The translations under genes were made by a program, and so were the position numbers. From Caballeronia glebae (GTDB taxonomy: Bacteria; Pseudomonadota; Gammaproteobacteria; Burkholderiales; Burkholderiaceae), in assembly GCF_001545035.1 (NCBI RefSeq), contig NZ_FCOJ02000071.1, positions 1 to 35,567 on the forward strand: DNA of 35,567 nt. Reading direction: 5' to 3'. The notes beneath the pieces were generated by a model. It was not told where the DNA came from, ran no database searches, and saw only the letters and a program-made list of their open reading frames with translations. This document shows positions 1 to 7,855 of the stretch, piece after piece. The stretch's first letter is position 1, and every line of letters starts with the position of its first letter.

Positions 1-1
1 G

Positions 2-313
2 CGGATCGCGGCACAGGGCGCGTATCACATCGTCGTCGTGCCGCTGCTCGTCGAGTCCGGCGAATGGGCGAGCCGCGTGTCGCGCGTGCTGGTGGTGGAT
101 TGTCCCGTCGAGACGCAGATCGAGCGCGTCATGCGGCGCAACGGCTTCATGCGCGAACAGGTGCTTGCGATCATCGCGAAGCAGGCGTCCCGCGAAGCGC
201 GGCTGGCGGCGGCCGACGACATCGTGGTCAACGACGAAGCCGCCACGCTCGATGCGCTCGCGCAGCAGGTGGACACGCTGCACGCGCGTTACCTTGCGCT
301 TGCGTCCGCATGA
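2..313 (+). CDS. coaE: Dephospho-CoA kinase, C-terminal part (cut by the window edge)
   Basis: This is the last 103 residues of a dephospho-CoA kinase, which phosphorylates the 3'-OH of dephospho-CoA with ATP in the final step of cytoplasmic coenzyme A synthesis. The frame is open from base 2, so the N-terminal P-loop half lies outside the window. Visible family features are the VVPLLVESGEW segment, the VLVVDCPVETQIERVMRRNG stretch (substrate/lid region) and the late AADDIVVNDE motif, followed by the usual helical end. CoaE proteins are about 200 residues, so roughly half is present. It ends with TGA at 311-313. The next gene, zapD, is 169 bases downstream on the same strand behind its own promoter. 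In related genomes coaE follows the type IV prepilin peptidase genes, but that part is not visible here. Confidence 0.95.
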   Translation, partial: RIAAQGAYHIVVVPLLVESGEWASRVSRVLVVDCPVETQIERVMRRNGFMREQVLAIIAKQASREARLAAADDIVVNDEAATLDALAQQVDTLHARYLALASA

Positions 314-402
314 CGCGACGTGATCGCCTGAGTTAGCGAAATCGCCGAAAAGTTCCCGATTTGCGTTGAAACAGGCAGGTCGGCACGTGAAATTGACCCG
401 AT

Positions 403-431
403 TTGCTAGGGTGAGGATGCGGCATTAGAAT
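403..431 (+). promoter_or_regulatory. Candidate sigma70 promoter for zapD
   Basis: A TTGCTA hexamer (403-408) and a TAGAAT hexamer (426-431) are separated by exactly 17 bases, giving a predicted transcription start near 438 and a leader of about 45 bases before the zapD TTG codon. The position makes an ATG at 432 very unlikely as the zapD start, because it would fall at or upstream of the 5' end of the transcript. The assignment rests on sequence match only. Confidence 0.5.
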
Positions 432-482
432 GTGCTCACTTCCGCTCATGGAAGCAACCGACCCACGCCGAGGCGAGCGCGC

Positions 483-1238
483 TTGATCCTTTACGAGTAT
501 CCCTTCAACGAGCGAATCCGGACGCTGCTGCGCCTCGAAGACCTGTTCGAGCGTTTTACGTTCTTTCTGACTCAGGAAGACGCGCGAGAACATCACGTCG
601 CGCTCACGACGCTCTTTGAGATCGCGGAAGTCGCCGGCCGCACGGACCTCAAGGCCGACCTCATGAAGGAACTGGAACGGCAGCGACAGACGCTCGCGCC
701 GTTTCGCGGCAACCCGGGCATCGAACAGGAAGCGCTCGAAGCCGTGCTCGGAGAAATCGAGCAGACGCTTGCCGGGCTCACCGAAATGCACGGCAAGACC
801 GGTCAGCATCTCGCCGACAACGAGTGGCTCGCCAGCATCCGCAGCCGCACGATCATTCCCGGCGGAACGTGCAAGTTCGATCTGCCCTCGTATTACGCCT
901 GGCAGCAGTTGCCGGCCGAAGAACGCCGCCAGGACATCGCGAAGTGGGTCATGCCGATGCTCGCATTGCGCGACGCGGCCGCCATCGTGTTGCGGCTCGC
1001 GCGCGAATCCGGTCAGGCATCGAAAGTCATGGCGATGCAAGGCAGCTACCAGCAGATGTTGTCCGGCCGCACATATCAGCTGATGCAGGTGCGCGTTTCA
1101 CCGGACACGCGCGTGATTCCGGAAGCGAGCGCGAACAAATACATGCTGTGGGTGCGCTTCACCGTGCAGGACGGCGATCTGAAACCGCGCGCCGTCGATG
1201 TCGACGTGCCCTTTCATCTGACGCTTTGCAGCCTTTGA
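483..1238 (+). CDS. zapD: Cell division protein ZapD
   Basis: ZapD (DUF1342, YacF) binds the FtsZ C-terminal tail and cross-links FtsZ filaments, stabilising the cytoplasmic Z ring. The 251-residue product matches the usual family length. It starts with the typical LILYEYPFNERIRTLLRLED segment, and the interior contains the conserved stretches around IIPGGTCKFDLPSYYAWQQ and SGQASKVMAMQGSYQQM. The start is called at TTG 483, not the in-frame ATG at 432, because the protein then begins exactly at the conserved family N-terminus and a GAGG Shine-Dalgarno element (470-473) lies 9 bases upstream. An upstream promoter at 403-431 also fits this choice. zapD lies between coaE and yacG, the usual betaproteobacterial order. 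Its partner FtsZ is encoded about 9 kb away on the opposite strand. Confidence 0.95.
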   Translation: MILYEYPFNERIRTLLRLEDLFERFTFFLTQEDAREHHVALTTLFEIAEVAGRTDLKADLMKELERQRQTLAPFRGNPGIEQEALEAVLGEIEQTLAGLTEMHGKTGQHLADNEWLASIRSRTIIPGGTCKFDLPSYYAWQQLPAEERRQDIAKWVMPMLALRDAAAIVLRLARESGQASKVMAMQGSYQQMLSGRTYQLMQVRVSPDTRVIPEASANKYMLWVRFTVQDGDLKPRAVDVDVPFHLTLCSL

Positions 1239-1302
1239 ATTGGGAGCGGTTCGGCCGCATGTGGTCAAATACCGTCCATAACCCGCTCAATTCGTAATCG
1301 TC

Positions 1303-1494
1303 ATGACCACTGTCGTCAAATGCCCGACCTGCGGCAAGGATGTCCGCTGGGTTCCCGAAAACCGCTTTCGCCCGTTCTGCTCCGAGCGCTGCAGGCAGAT
1401 CGATCTCGGCGCGTGGGCGGCCGAAAAGTACAAGATCGCGGGTAATTCACAGGAAACGCCGCCGGACGAAGACAATCACGGCGGCCTCAACTGA
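1303..1494 (+). CDS. yacG: DNA gyrase inhibitor YacG, zinc-binding
   Basis: This 63-residue protein belongs to the YacG family, small zinc proteins shown in E. coli to bind GyrB and inhibit gyrase. Four cysteine ligands are visible as C7-x2-C10 and C26-x3-C30, followed by the signature RQIDLGAWAAE. The C-terminal tail is acidic (TPPDEDNHGG) and probably disordered. The gene starts 64 bases after zapD on the same strand and is likely cotranscribed with it. It converges on the NUDIX gene with only six bases between the two stop codons. A hairpin covers both stops. Length and motif match the family exactly. Confidence 0.95.
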   Translation: MTTVVKCPTCGKDVRWVPENRFRPFCSERCRQIDLGAWAAEKYKIAGNSQETPPDEDNHGGLN

Positions 1495-1512
1495 GCGCGG
1501 TTATTCGCGCTC
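1493..1512. terminator. Hairpin spanning both stop codons of yacG and the NUDIX gene
   Basis: A perfect 7-bp inverted repeat, GAGCGCG (1493-1499) and CGCGCTC (1506-1512), with a 6-base loop includes the end of the yacG TGA and the whole TAA of the opposing NUDIX gene. On the plus strand it is followed by the pyrimidine-rich run TTCCTCTTC, so it resembles an intrinsic terminator best in that direction. It has no clean T-tract, so termination strength is uncertain. Confidence 0.45.
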
Positions 1513-1932
1513 TTCCTCTTCGAGCCATTCGAGAATCGGAATGGCCGCCGGCAGAAGCGGCGCGACTTCCACGGGAAGCGTCTGCCAGGCGATCGCCTGA
1601 CCTTCACGACCGAGCGGCGTGCCCTTCCACTCCGTCACCTTGCAGAAGAACAGGCGCACATACGCGTGCGGATAATCATGTTCGAGCGTGCGCCAAAGCT
1701 GACACGCGGTGACGTCGATGCCAAGTTCCTCGTGCAATTCGCGCCCGAGCGCCGCCTCGATACTCTCGCCCGCCTCAAGCTTGCCGCCCGGAAATTCCCA
1801 GTAACCTTCATACGGTTTGCCTGCGGGCCGCTGCGCAAGCAGATAACGCCCGTCGTGCTGCACCATCACGCCGACGGCCACTTCCGTCACCTTGCGGCCA
1901 TCGGGCGCGATGTCCGGCTTCGTATCGGTCAT
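1501..1932 (-). CDS. NUDIX hydrolase, MutT-like
   Basis: This 143-residue NUDIX protein probably hydrolyses nucleoside diphosphate derivatives such as oxidised (d)GTP in the cytoplasm. The full Nudix box GX5EX7REUXEEXGU runs from residue 50 to 72 (G50, E56, R64-E65, E68-E69-x-G71), preceded by the typical EFPGGKLEAGE context. The start is the ATG at 1930-1932, whose ATGA overlaps the stop of the upstream DUF815 ATPase gene, indicating translational coupling. Longer upstream frames only read through the ATPase gene. The length (E. coli MutT is about 129 residues) and the QRPAGKPYEGYWEFPGG segment make a MutT-type 8-oxo-dGTP diphosphatase the best guess, but substrate specificity cannot be read from the box alone. 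Confidence 0.9.
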   Translation of the reverse strand: MTDTKPDIAPDGRKVTEVAVGVMVQHDGRYLLAQRPAGKPYEGYWEFPGGKLEAGESIEAALGRELHEELGIDVTACQLWRTLEHDYPHAYVRLFFCKVTEWKGTPLGREGQAIAWQTLPVEVAPLLPAAIPILEWLEEEERE

Positions 1933-2792
1933 TGCTTGCGTCCCGACCAGTCGCGCGCGAATTGCCATGCCACGCGGCCCGAGCGCGATCCGCGTTCGAG
2001 CGCCCAGACGAGCGCATCGCCGCGAGCGCTTTCGACTTCGGCGTCGTCGCAGCCGAAGTGCTTCAGCCAGTGCCCGACGATCGACAGATAGTCGTCCTGC
2101 TTGAACGGATAGAAGCTGACCCACAAGCCGAAGCGCTCGGACAGCGAGATCTTTTCCTCGACCACTTCGCCGGGGTGAATCTCGCCATCGGACGTGTGCT
2201 TGTACGTCTCGTTGTCGCTCATGTATTCGGGCAACAGATGGCGGCGGTTCGACGTCGCGTAGATCAGCACGTTGTCCGATTGCGCGGCGACCGAGCCATC
2301 GAGCGCGACTTTCAGCGCCTTGTAACCCGACTCGCCTTCCTCGAAGGAAAGATCGTCGCAGAAGACGATGAAGCGCTCGGGCCGCGTCGCGATCAGATCG
2401 ACGATATCGCCGAGATCGTGCAAATCGTCCTTATCGACTTCGATGAGGCGCAAGCCGTCCTTCGAATACGCGTTCAGGCACGCCTTGATCAGCGACGACT
2501 TGCCCGTGCCGCGAGCGCCTGTAAGCAGCACGTTGTTCGCGGGCAGCATGTTCACGAACTGCTGCGTGTTCTGCTGAATCAGGGCTTTTTGACGATCGAT
2601 GTTCTGAAGGTCGTCGAGCGAAATCTGCGAGATTGCCGGAACGGGCTGCAGGAAACCGCGCCCCTGACGCTTGCGCCAGCGAAACGCCACCGCGGATGCC
2701 CAGTCGATATCCGGCGCCGCGGGCGGCAACATGCCTTCGATGCGCGCCAGCACCGCCTCGGCGCGCGTGAGAAATTGTTCGAGCTTGTCCAT
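1929..2792 (-). CDS. DUF815-family AAA ATPase of unknown function
   Basis: This 287-residue protein belongs to the DUF815 group of P-loop ATPases, whose cellular role is not established. After a helical N-terminus it has Walker A GARGTGKS (residues 92-99), Walker B FIVFCDD (D146-D147), a sensor-like IYATSNRRHL segment, and the family motif around LSERFGLWVSFYPF. The C-terminal end GRVAWQFARDW resembles the small helical lid of AAA proteins. No membrane segment is apparent. The start at ATG 2790-2792 gives the expected N-terminus MDKLEQFLTRAE and lies 23 bases after argJ. Its TGA overlaps the ATG of the NUDIX gene. The operon argJ-ATPase-NUDIX offers no clear functional link, and I do not infer one. 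Confidence 0.88.
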   Translation of the reverse strand: MDKLEQFLTRAEAVLARIEGMLPPAAPDIDWASAVAFRWRKRQGRGFLQPVPAISQISLDDLQNIDRQKALIQQNTQQFVNMLPANNVLLTGARGTGKSSLIKACLNAYSKDGLRLIEVDKDDLHDLGDIVDLIATRPERFIVFCDDLSFEEGESGYKALKVALDGSVAAQSDNVLIYATSNRRHLLPEYMSDNETYKHTSDGEIHPGEVVEEKISLSERFGLWVSFYPFKQDDYLSIVGHWLKHFGCDDAEVESARGDALVWALERGSRSGRVAWQFARDWSGRKQ

Positions 2793-2815
2793 GTTCTTGT
2801 CGATGCGCGCTGCTC

Positions 2816-4057
2816 TTACGAGCGATAGTCGGCGTTGATGCTCACGTACTCGTGCGAGAGGTCGCAGGTCCAGATCGTCGCTTCTGCGTTGCCGCGTCCG
2901 AGCCGCACGCGAATCGCGATCTCGCCCTTCTTCATCACGCGCTGGCCGTCTTCTTCCTTGTACTCGGGATTGCGTCCGCCGGCCTTCGCGACCAGCACGT
3001 CGTCGAGATAAAGATCGATCTTGCCGACATCGAGATCCGTCACGCCCGCATAACCGATCGCCGCGAGAATGCGGCCGAGGTTGGGATCGGACGCGTAGAA
3101 CGCGGTCTTCACGAGCGGCGAGTGGCCGATCGCGTAGCCGATCTGGCGGCATTCCGCCGCGTCCTTGCCGCCTTCCACCGTGATCGTCATGAACTTGGTC
3201 GCGCCTTCGCCGTCGCGCACGATGAGCTGCGCGAGTTCCTGCGCGACTCCGGTCACCGCGTCGCGCAGTGCGGCGTAGGCGGGCGAATCGGCGGACGTGA
3301 TCGCGGGCAGCGACGACTTGCCGGACGCGATCAGGATGAACGAATCGTTGGTCGACGTATCGCCGTCGATCGTGATGCAGTTGAACGAGCGATCCGCGAC
3401 GTGCTTCACGAGCTGGTCCAGCACCGGTTGCGCGACGTTCACATCGAACGCGAGGAAGCCGAGCATCGTCGCCATGTTCGGCTTGATCATGCCCGCGCCC
3501 TTGCTGATGCCCGACAGCGTGACGACGTGACCGTCGATCGTCACCTGGCGCGACGCCGCCTTCGGCAACGTGTCGGTCGTCATGATGGCCTGGGCGGCGT
3601 CAAACCAGTGCGCGGCCTGTTGATTCGCGAGCGCAGCCGGCAGACCCGCCTTCAGACGATCGACCGGCAGCGGCTCCAGAATCACGCCGGTCGAGAACGG
3701 CAGGATCTGCTGCGCGTCGAGACCCGCGAGGCGCGCGAGTTCCGCGCAGGTTTCGCGGGCGTGCGCCATGCCCGGCTCGCCCGTGCCCGCGTTCGCGTTA
3801 CCCGTGTTCACGACGAGCGCGCGAATGCCCTTGCCGCCCTTGCTCACCGCCGCGAGATTTTCGCGGCACACCGTGACGGGCGCGGCGCAGAAACGATTCT
3901 GCGTGAAGACGCCCGCGACGCTCGCGCCTTCGTCCACGCGAATGACGAGCACGTCCTTGCGATTGGGCTTGCGGATGTTCGCCTCGGCGTAACCGAGCGT
4001 GACGCCCGCGACGGGATGAAGCGCTGCGGGATCGATCGAGGGGAAGTTGACGGCCAT
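2816..4057 (-). CDS. argJ: Bifunctional glutamate N-acetyltransferase / N-acetylornithine acetyltransferase ArgJ
   Basis: ArgJ transfers the acetyl group from N-acetylornithine to glutamate, which recycles acetyl in arginine synthesis. Many members also acetylate glutamate from acetyl-CoA. The 413-residue precursor contains the self-cleavage site: the KPNMATML motif places the cleavage between A196 and T197, with T197 becoming the N-terminal nucleophile of the beta chain. Other conserved segments are VNTGNANAGTG (oxyanion region), SGISKGAGMIKPN and the DGDTSTNDSF stretch. The length fits the family. It lies 159 bases downstream of secA on the same strand, with a possible terminator between, and is followed after 23 bases by the ATPase gene. 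Whether it is mono- or bifunctional cannot be decided from sequence here. Confidence 0.95.
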   Translation of the reverse strand: MAVNFPSIDPAALHPVAGVTLGYAEANIRKPNRKDVLVIRVDEGASVAGVFTQNRFCAAPVTVCRENLAAVSKGGKGIRALVVNTGNANAGTGEPGMAHARETCAELARLAGLDAQQILPFSTGVILEPLPVDRLKAGLPAALANQQAAHWFDAAQAIMTTDTLPKAASRQVTIDGHVVTLSGISKGAGMIKPNMATMLGFLAFDVNVAQPVLDQLVKHVADRSFNCITIDGDTSTNDSFILIASGKSSLPAITSADSPAYAALRDAVTGVAQELAQLIVRDGEGATKFMTITVEGGKDAAECRQIGYAIGHSPLVKTAFYASDPNLGRILAAIGYAGVTDLDVGKIDLYLDDVLVAKAGGRNPEYKEEDGQRVMKKGEIAIRVRLGRGNAEATIWTCDLSHEYVSINADYRS

Positions 4058-4176
4058 GTTCGCGTCTCAGCTGTGGGTGACGAGTGTCGGCTCATCGAAC
4101 CGGCACTTGATGGAAGACTGACGCCGGTCAGCGGAATCGAACCGGCGCCGTGAATGTTGGATGCTGCAAAGACAAA

Positions 4177-4194
4177 CGACGCATCGCTGCGTCG
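4177..4194 (-). terminator. Possible terminator downstream of secA
   Basis: A 7-bp perfect inverted repeat (CGACGCA / TGCGTCG, 4-base loop) lies 23 bases beyond the secA stop. Read on the minus strand, the right arm is followed by TTTGTCTTTG, a broken T-rich run. It could separate secA from argJ transcription or act as a weak attenuator. Confidence 0.4.
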
Positions 4195-4216
4195 CTTGGA
4201 TCTGGTCATCGGCCGA

Positions 4217-7030
4217 TTACGCCAGCTTGCCGTGACAGTTCTTGTACTTCTTGCCGCTGCCGCATGGGCACGGATCGTTGCGGCCGACCTTCGGCACGTC
4301 GTCCGAGGGATGCGTCGCCACGCTGATGTCGTCGCCGGCGCCCATCGCCTGGCTCACCATCTGCGCGGTGGCGCTCGCCGCCGCCGCTGCGGGCGTCGGC
4401 TCCGCGGCCGGCGCGTTGAAGTCCGCGTGCGTGAACGACACGTTCTCCAGATGGCTGCCCTTCTCTTCGTACTGCTCGGCGGCCTCTTCGAGCTGTTCCG
4501 GCGACTGGATCTGCACGTTCATGACCACGCGCGTGACTTCCTGCTTCACTGCGTCGAGCATTGCGGCGAAGAGTTCGAACGCCTCGCGCTTGTATTCCTG
4601 CTTCGGGTTCTTCTGCGCATAACCGCGCAGATGGATGCCCTGACGCAAGTGATCAAGCGCGGCGAGGTGCTCGCGCCAGCGGCTGTCGAGCGTCTGCAGC
4701 ATGATCGAGCGCTCGAACGCGCTGAACGAATCGCGGCCGACCATCGCGACCTTCGCTTCGTACCCTTCGTCGGCGGCGGCCAGCACGGCTTCGCAGATTT
4801 CCTCGGCGTCGATCGAATTCGACTCGTTGATCATCTCCTGGACGGCGAGATCGAGCGACCATTCGTTGCGCAGCACTTCTTCCAGTTCCGGCGCTTCCCA
4901 CTGCTCCTCGATGCTGCCCGCCGGCACGAACGTGCGCACCAGGTCGCCGATCACGCTCTGACGCATCGCGGCGATGGTTTCCTGCACGTCGTTCGCTTCG
5001 AGCAGTTCGTTGCGCTGCTGGTAGATCACCTTGCGCTGATCGTTGGAGACGTCGTCGTATTCGAGCAGTTGCTTGCGAATGTCGAAGTTGCGCGCCTCGA
5101 CCTTGCGTTGCGCGCCTTCGATCGAGCGCGTGACCATGCCCGCTTCGATCGGCTCGCCTTCCGGCATCTTCAGGCGATCCATGATCGCGCGCACGCGGTC
5201 GCCCGCGAAAATGCGCAGAAGCGGATCGTCCAGCGACAAATAGAAGCGCGACGAGCCCGGATCGCCCTGACGGCCCGCACGGCCGCGCAACTGGTTGTCG
5301 ATACGGCGGGACTCGTGACGCTCGGTGCCGATGATGTGCAGTCCGCCCGCCGCCTTCACGTGATCGTGCAGCGCCTGCCATTCGTCGTGCAGTTTCTGGA
5401 TGCGCGCGGCTTTCTCGTGCTCCGGAATCGACAGATCGGCTTCGATGAACGACGCCTGCTTCTCGACGTTGCCGCCGAGCACGATGTCCGTTCCACGGCC
5501 GGCCATGTTCGTCGCGATCGTGACGGCGCTCGGACGGCCCGCTTCGGCGACGATTGCCGCTTCGCGCGCGTGCTGCTTCGCGTTGAGCACTTCGTGCTTC
5601 ACCCTCGCTTGCCCGAGCAGGCCGGACAGCAGTTCGGAAGCTTCGATCGACGTCGTGCCGACGAGCGTCGGCTGACCGCGCTCGACGCAATCGCGGATGT
5701 CGCGAATCACAGCGTCGTAACGTTCCTTCGACGTCTTGTAGATCTGGTCCTGCTTGTCGACACGCTTCGGCGGACGGTTGGTCGGAATCACGACCGTTTC
5801 GAGGCCGTAGATTTCGTTGAATTCGTAAGCTTCGGTGTCGGCCGTGCCGGTCATGCCGGACAGCTTCGAATACATGCGGAAATAGTTCTGCAGCGTGATC
5901 GACGCGAGCGTCTGGTTCTCGGCCTGAATCTGGACGTGTTCCTTCGCTTCGACCGCCTGATGCAGACCGTCCGACCAGCGGCGGCCGGTCATCATGCGGC
6001 CCGTGAACTCGTCGACGATCACGACTTCGCCGTCTTGCACCACGTAATGCTGATCGCGCAGGAAAAGCGTATGCGCGCGCAACGCGGCATAGATGTGATG
6101 CATCAGCGTGATGTTCTGCGGCGCGTAAAGGCTTTCGCCTTCGCCGATCAGACCCCACTCGGCGAGCAGACGCTCGGCCTTCTCGTGGCCCGATTCCGTC
6201 AGGAACACCTGACGCGCTTTTTCGTCGAGCGTGTAGTCGCCCGGCTTTTCGACGCCCGTGCCGTCCGCCTTTTCCTCGCCGATCTGCTGTTCGAGCAGCG
6301 GCGGCAGCGCGTTCATGCGCACGTAGAGATCGGTGTGATCTTCCGCCTGACCGGAGATGATGAGCGGCGTACGCGCCTCGTCGATGAGGATCGAGTCCAC
6401 TTCGTCGACGATCGCGAAATTGAGCGGCCGCTGCACGCGCGCGTCGGTCTCGTAGACCATGTTGTCGCGCAGATAGTCAAAGCCGAACTCGTTGTTCGTG
6501 CCGTAGGTGATGTCCGCCGCGTACGCTTCATGCTTCTGCGAGTGCTGCATCTGCGACAGATTCACGCCGCACGACAGACCGAGGAAGTTGTAGAGGCGCG
6601 CCATCCATTCGGCATCGCGCTGGGCGAGGTAATCGTTCACCGTCACGACGTGCACGCCGCGGCCCGACAGCGCGTTCAGATACGCCGCGAGCGTCGCGAC
6701 GAGCGTCTTGCCCTCGCCGGTGCGCATTTCGGCGATCTTGCCGTAGTGCAGGACCATGCCGCCGATGAGCTGCACGTCGAAGTGGCGCATCTTGAGGACG
6801 CGCTTGCTCGCCTCGCGACAGACGGCGAACGCTTCGGGCAGGATCACGTCGAGCGATTCGCCGCCCGCGACACGCTGGCGGAACTCATCGGTCTTGGCGC
6901 GCAGCTGGTCGTCCGAATACTTCTCGACGGCCGGCTCAAGGGCATTGATTGCCACAACGGTCTTTTGATACTGCTTGACCAACCGCTGATTGCGGCTGCC
7001 AAAAATCTTCTGAAGGAAACCGGTCGTCAT
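4217..7030 (-). CDS. secA: Preprotein translocase ATPase SecA
   Basis: SecA is the motor ATPase that pushes unfolded preproteins through SecYEG at the inner membrane. The 937-residue protein has Walker A MRTGEGKT (102-109), the DEVD Walker B (209-212), the GTNNEFGFDYLRDNM preprotein-binding/NBD1 segment, the helicase-like NBD2 with TNMAGRGTDI and RGRAGRQGDPG, and a C-terminal zinc-binding SEC-C tail with CPCGSGKKYKNCHG (C921, C923, C932, H933) for SecB and lipid contact. The start is ATG 7028-7030, giving MTTGFLQKIFGSRN, which aligns with the family N-terminus. An in-frame ATG 12 codons upstream adds only a non-conserved peptide. The gene is divergent from the dciA-like gene. A TAAAAT hexamer at 7137-7142 (minus strand) could be its -10, but no good -35 is visible. 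Confidence 0.97.
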   Translation of the reverse strand: MTTGFLQKIFGSRNQRLVKQYQKTVVAINALEPAVEKYSDDQLRAKTDEFRQRVAGGESLDVILPEAFAVCREASKRVLKMRHFDVQLIGGMVLHYGKIAEMRTGEGKTLVATLAAYLNALSGRGVHVVTVNDYLAQRDAEWMARLYNFLGLSCGVNLSQMQHSQKHEAYAADITYGTNNEFGFDYLRDNMVYETDARVQRPLNFAIVDEVDSILIDEARTPLIISGQAEDHTDLYVRMNALPPLLEQQIGEEKADGTGVEKPGDYTLDEKARQVFLTESGHEKAERLLAEWGLIGEGESLYAPQNITLMHHIYAALRAHTLFLRDQHYVVQDGEVVIVDEFTGRMMTGRRWSDGLHQAVEAKEHVQIQAENQTLASITLQNYFRMYSKLSGMTGTADTEAYEFNEIYGLETVVIPTNRPPKRVDKQDQIYKTSKERYDAVIRDIRDCVERGQPTLVGTTSIEASELLSGLLGQARVKHEVLNAKQHAREAAIVAEAGRPSAVTIATNMAGRGTDIVLGGNVEKQASFIEADLSIPEHEKAARIQKLHDEWQALHDHVKAAGGLHIIGTERHESRRIDNQLRGRAGRQGDPGSSRFYLSLDDPLLRIFAGDRVRAIMDRLKMPEGEPIEAGMVTRSIEGAQRKVEARNFDIRKQLLEYDDVSNDQRKVIYQQRNELLEANDVQETIAAMRQSVIGDLVRTFVPAGSIEEQWEAPELEEVLRNEWSLDLAVQEMINESNSIDAEEICEAVLAAADEGYEAKVAMVGRDSFSAFERSIMLQTLDSRWREHLAALDHLRQGIHLRGYAQKNPKQEYKREAFELFAAMLDAVKQEVTRVVMNVQIQSPEQLEEAAEQYEEKGSHLENVSFTHADFNAPAAEPTPAAAAASATAQMVSQAMGAGDDISVATHPSDDVPKVGRNDPCPCGSGKKYKNCHGKLA

Positions 7031-7318
7031 CGGATCAGTGTCTGCGTCGCGGCTTCGGACGGCCACAGCACCACGCTGCGTCCGGGCTCGGAGAACCTCG
7101 GCGACTTAAGTCCATAAGGTGAATTTCGAATCGGGAATTTTAGCACGCGAGTTTGACAGACCTTGCGTCGGCGTGCCCGCGCGTGCGTAGACGGAACGCG
7201 ACAGTCAACGGGTTGAAAGCTTGCGCGAAACCCGCCTCCCAGACGGCTGTCTGCCAAAAAACAGTGACTTGCCTCGCGTACAATCGAACCGTTCCGTCGG
7301 CCATACGCGTAGGTAAAA
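7031..7318. promoter_or_regulatory. Divergent promoter region between secA and the DUF721 gene
   Basis: These 288 bases separate two divergent genes and must carry both promoters. On the minus strand TAAAAT (7142 to 7137) is the best -10 for secA, leaving a leader of about 100 bases. On the plus strand TACAAT (7279-7284) is the best -10 for the DUF721 gene, about 35 bases before its ATG. Neither has a convincing -35 at 16-18 bases. A TTGACA at 7153-7158 on the plus strand has no matching -10. I see no secM-like translation-arrest gene before secA. Confidence 0.4.
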
Positions 7319-7804
7319 ATGAGTCGCCTTTCTACGAATTCAAGGTTGGGGTTCGATCCGCGCCGGCCGCAAGCCGTCGCCGACGTGCTCGATCGCACCG
7401 ATGCGTTCCGCGCGCTGCGCGTGGGCGTCGAACAAGTGGCGGCGCTGCAACGCGACTTGGCCTCGCTTCTGCCCGATTATCTGGCGTCGAATGTGGAACC
7501 GGGATTCATCAAGGATGGCGTGCTCGCCCTCTTCGCCGCGCACAACGCGCTGGCGGCGCGGCTGCGGCATATCGAGCCGCGCCTGCTGGCGGACCTGCAA
7601 CAGCGCGGCTGGGCCGTGAACGCGCTGAAAATCCGTGTCCGTCCGCAGCCCATGAAAGAATCCGCGCCGCCGAAGCAGGCGCGCATGTCGGCGGCGGGCG
7701 CATCGGCGCTGCAGGAATTGGCCGAGACGCTGGAGCCGTCCCCGCTTCAGGAAGCGCTCGCACGAATGGCGTCGCGACATCAGGCGCGCGGGCAAAAAAA
7801 ATGA
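7319..7804 (+). CDS. DUF721 domain protein, DciA-like
   Basis: This 161-residue protein carries an N-terminal DUF721 domain (roughly residues 15-110), the domain that defines DciA, the ancestral loader/partner of the replicative helicase DnaB in bacteria lacking DnaC. Visible family-like features are the VADVLDRTDAFRALRVGVEQVAALQ helix and the later ALAARLRHIEPRLLADLQQRGW and VNALKIRVRP segments. The C-terminus (PPKQARMSAAGASALQEL onward) is less ordered. The ATG at 7319 follows the purine-rich AGGTAAAA. It is the only plus-strand gene between secA and lpxC. It overlaps a terminator at its stop codon. Assignment as a functional DciA is family-based inference; similarity within DUF721 is low. 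Confidence 0.8.
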   Translation: MSRLSTNSRLGFDPRRPQAVADVLDRTDAFRALRVGVEQVAALQRDLASLLPDYLASNVEPGFIKDGVLALFAAHNALAARLRHIEPRLLADLQQRGWAVNALKIRVRPQPMKESAPPKQARMSAAGASALQELAETLEPSPLQEALARMASRHQARGQKK

Positions 7805-7835
7805 GCGGCGCTTTCGCTGCCGCTCATCACTAGTT
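7793..7835. terminator. Bidirectional terminator between the DUF721 gene and lpxC
   Basis: A perfect 9-bp inverted repeat, ATGAGCGGC (7801-7809) and GCCGCTCAT (7819-7827), has a 9-base loop. Read on the minus strand it is followed by a run of eight T (complement of the A-run ending at 7801), a textbook terminator for lpxC. On the plus strand it is followed by CACTAGTTTT, so it may also end the DUF721 transcript. The left arm contains the DUF721 stop codon TGA (7802-7804). Confidence 0.8.
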
Positions 7836-7855
7836 TTCCGAGTTCCTGCTTTACA

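Noticed and set aside
4154..7117. A very long open frame (987 codons) on the plus strand opposite secA
   Set aside because: It mirrors secA over its whole length and its translation is dominated by R, H, V, L and A, as expected from the complement of a GC-rich gene. It resembles no known family. Similar antisense frames occur opposite argJ, ftsZ, ftsA, murC, murD and the ligase gene.
7153..7158. Perfect TTGACA hexamer upstream of the DUF721 gene
   Set aside because: No -10-like hexamer at 16-18 bases on the same strand; the sequence there is GC-rich.
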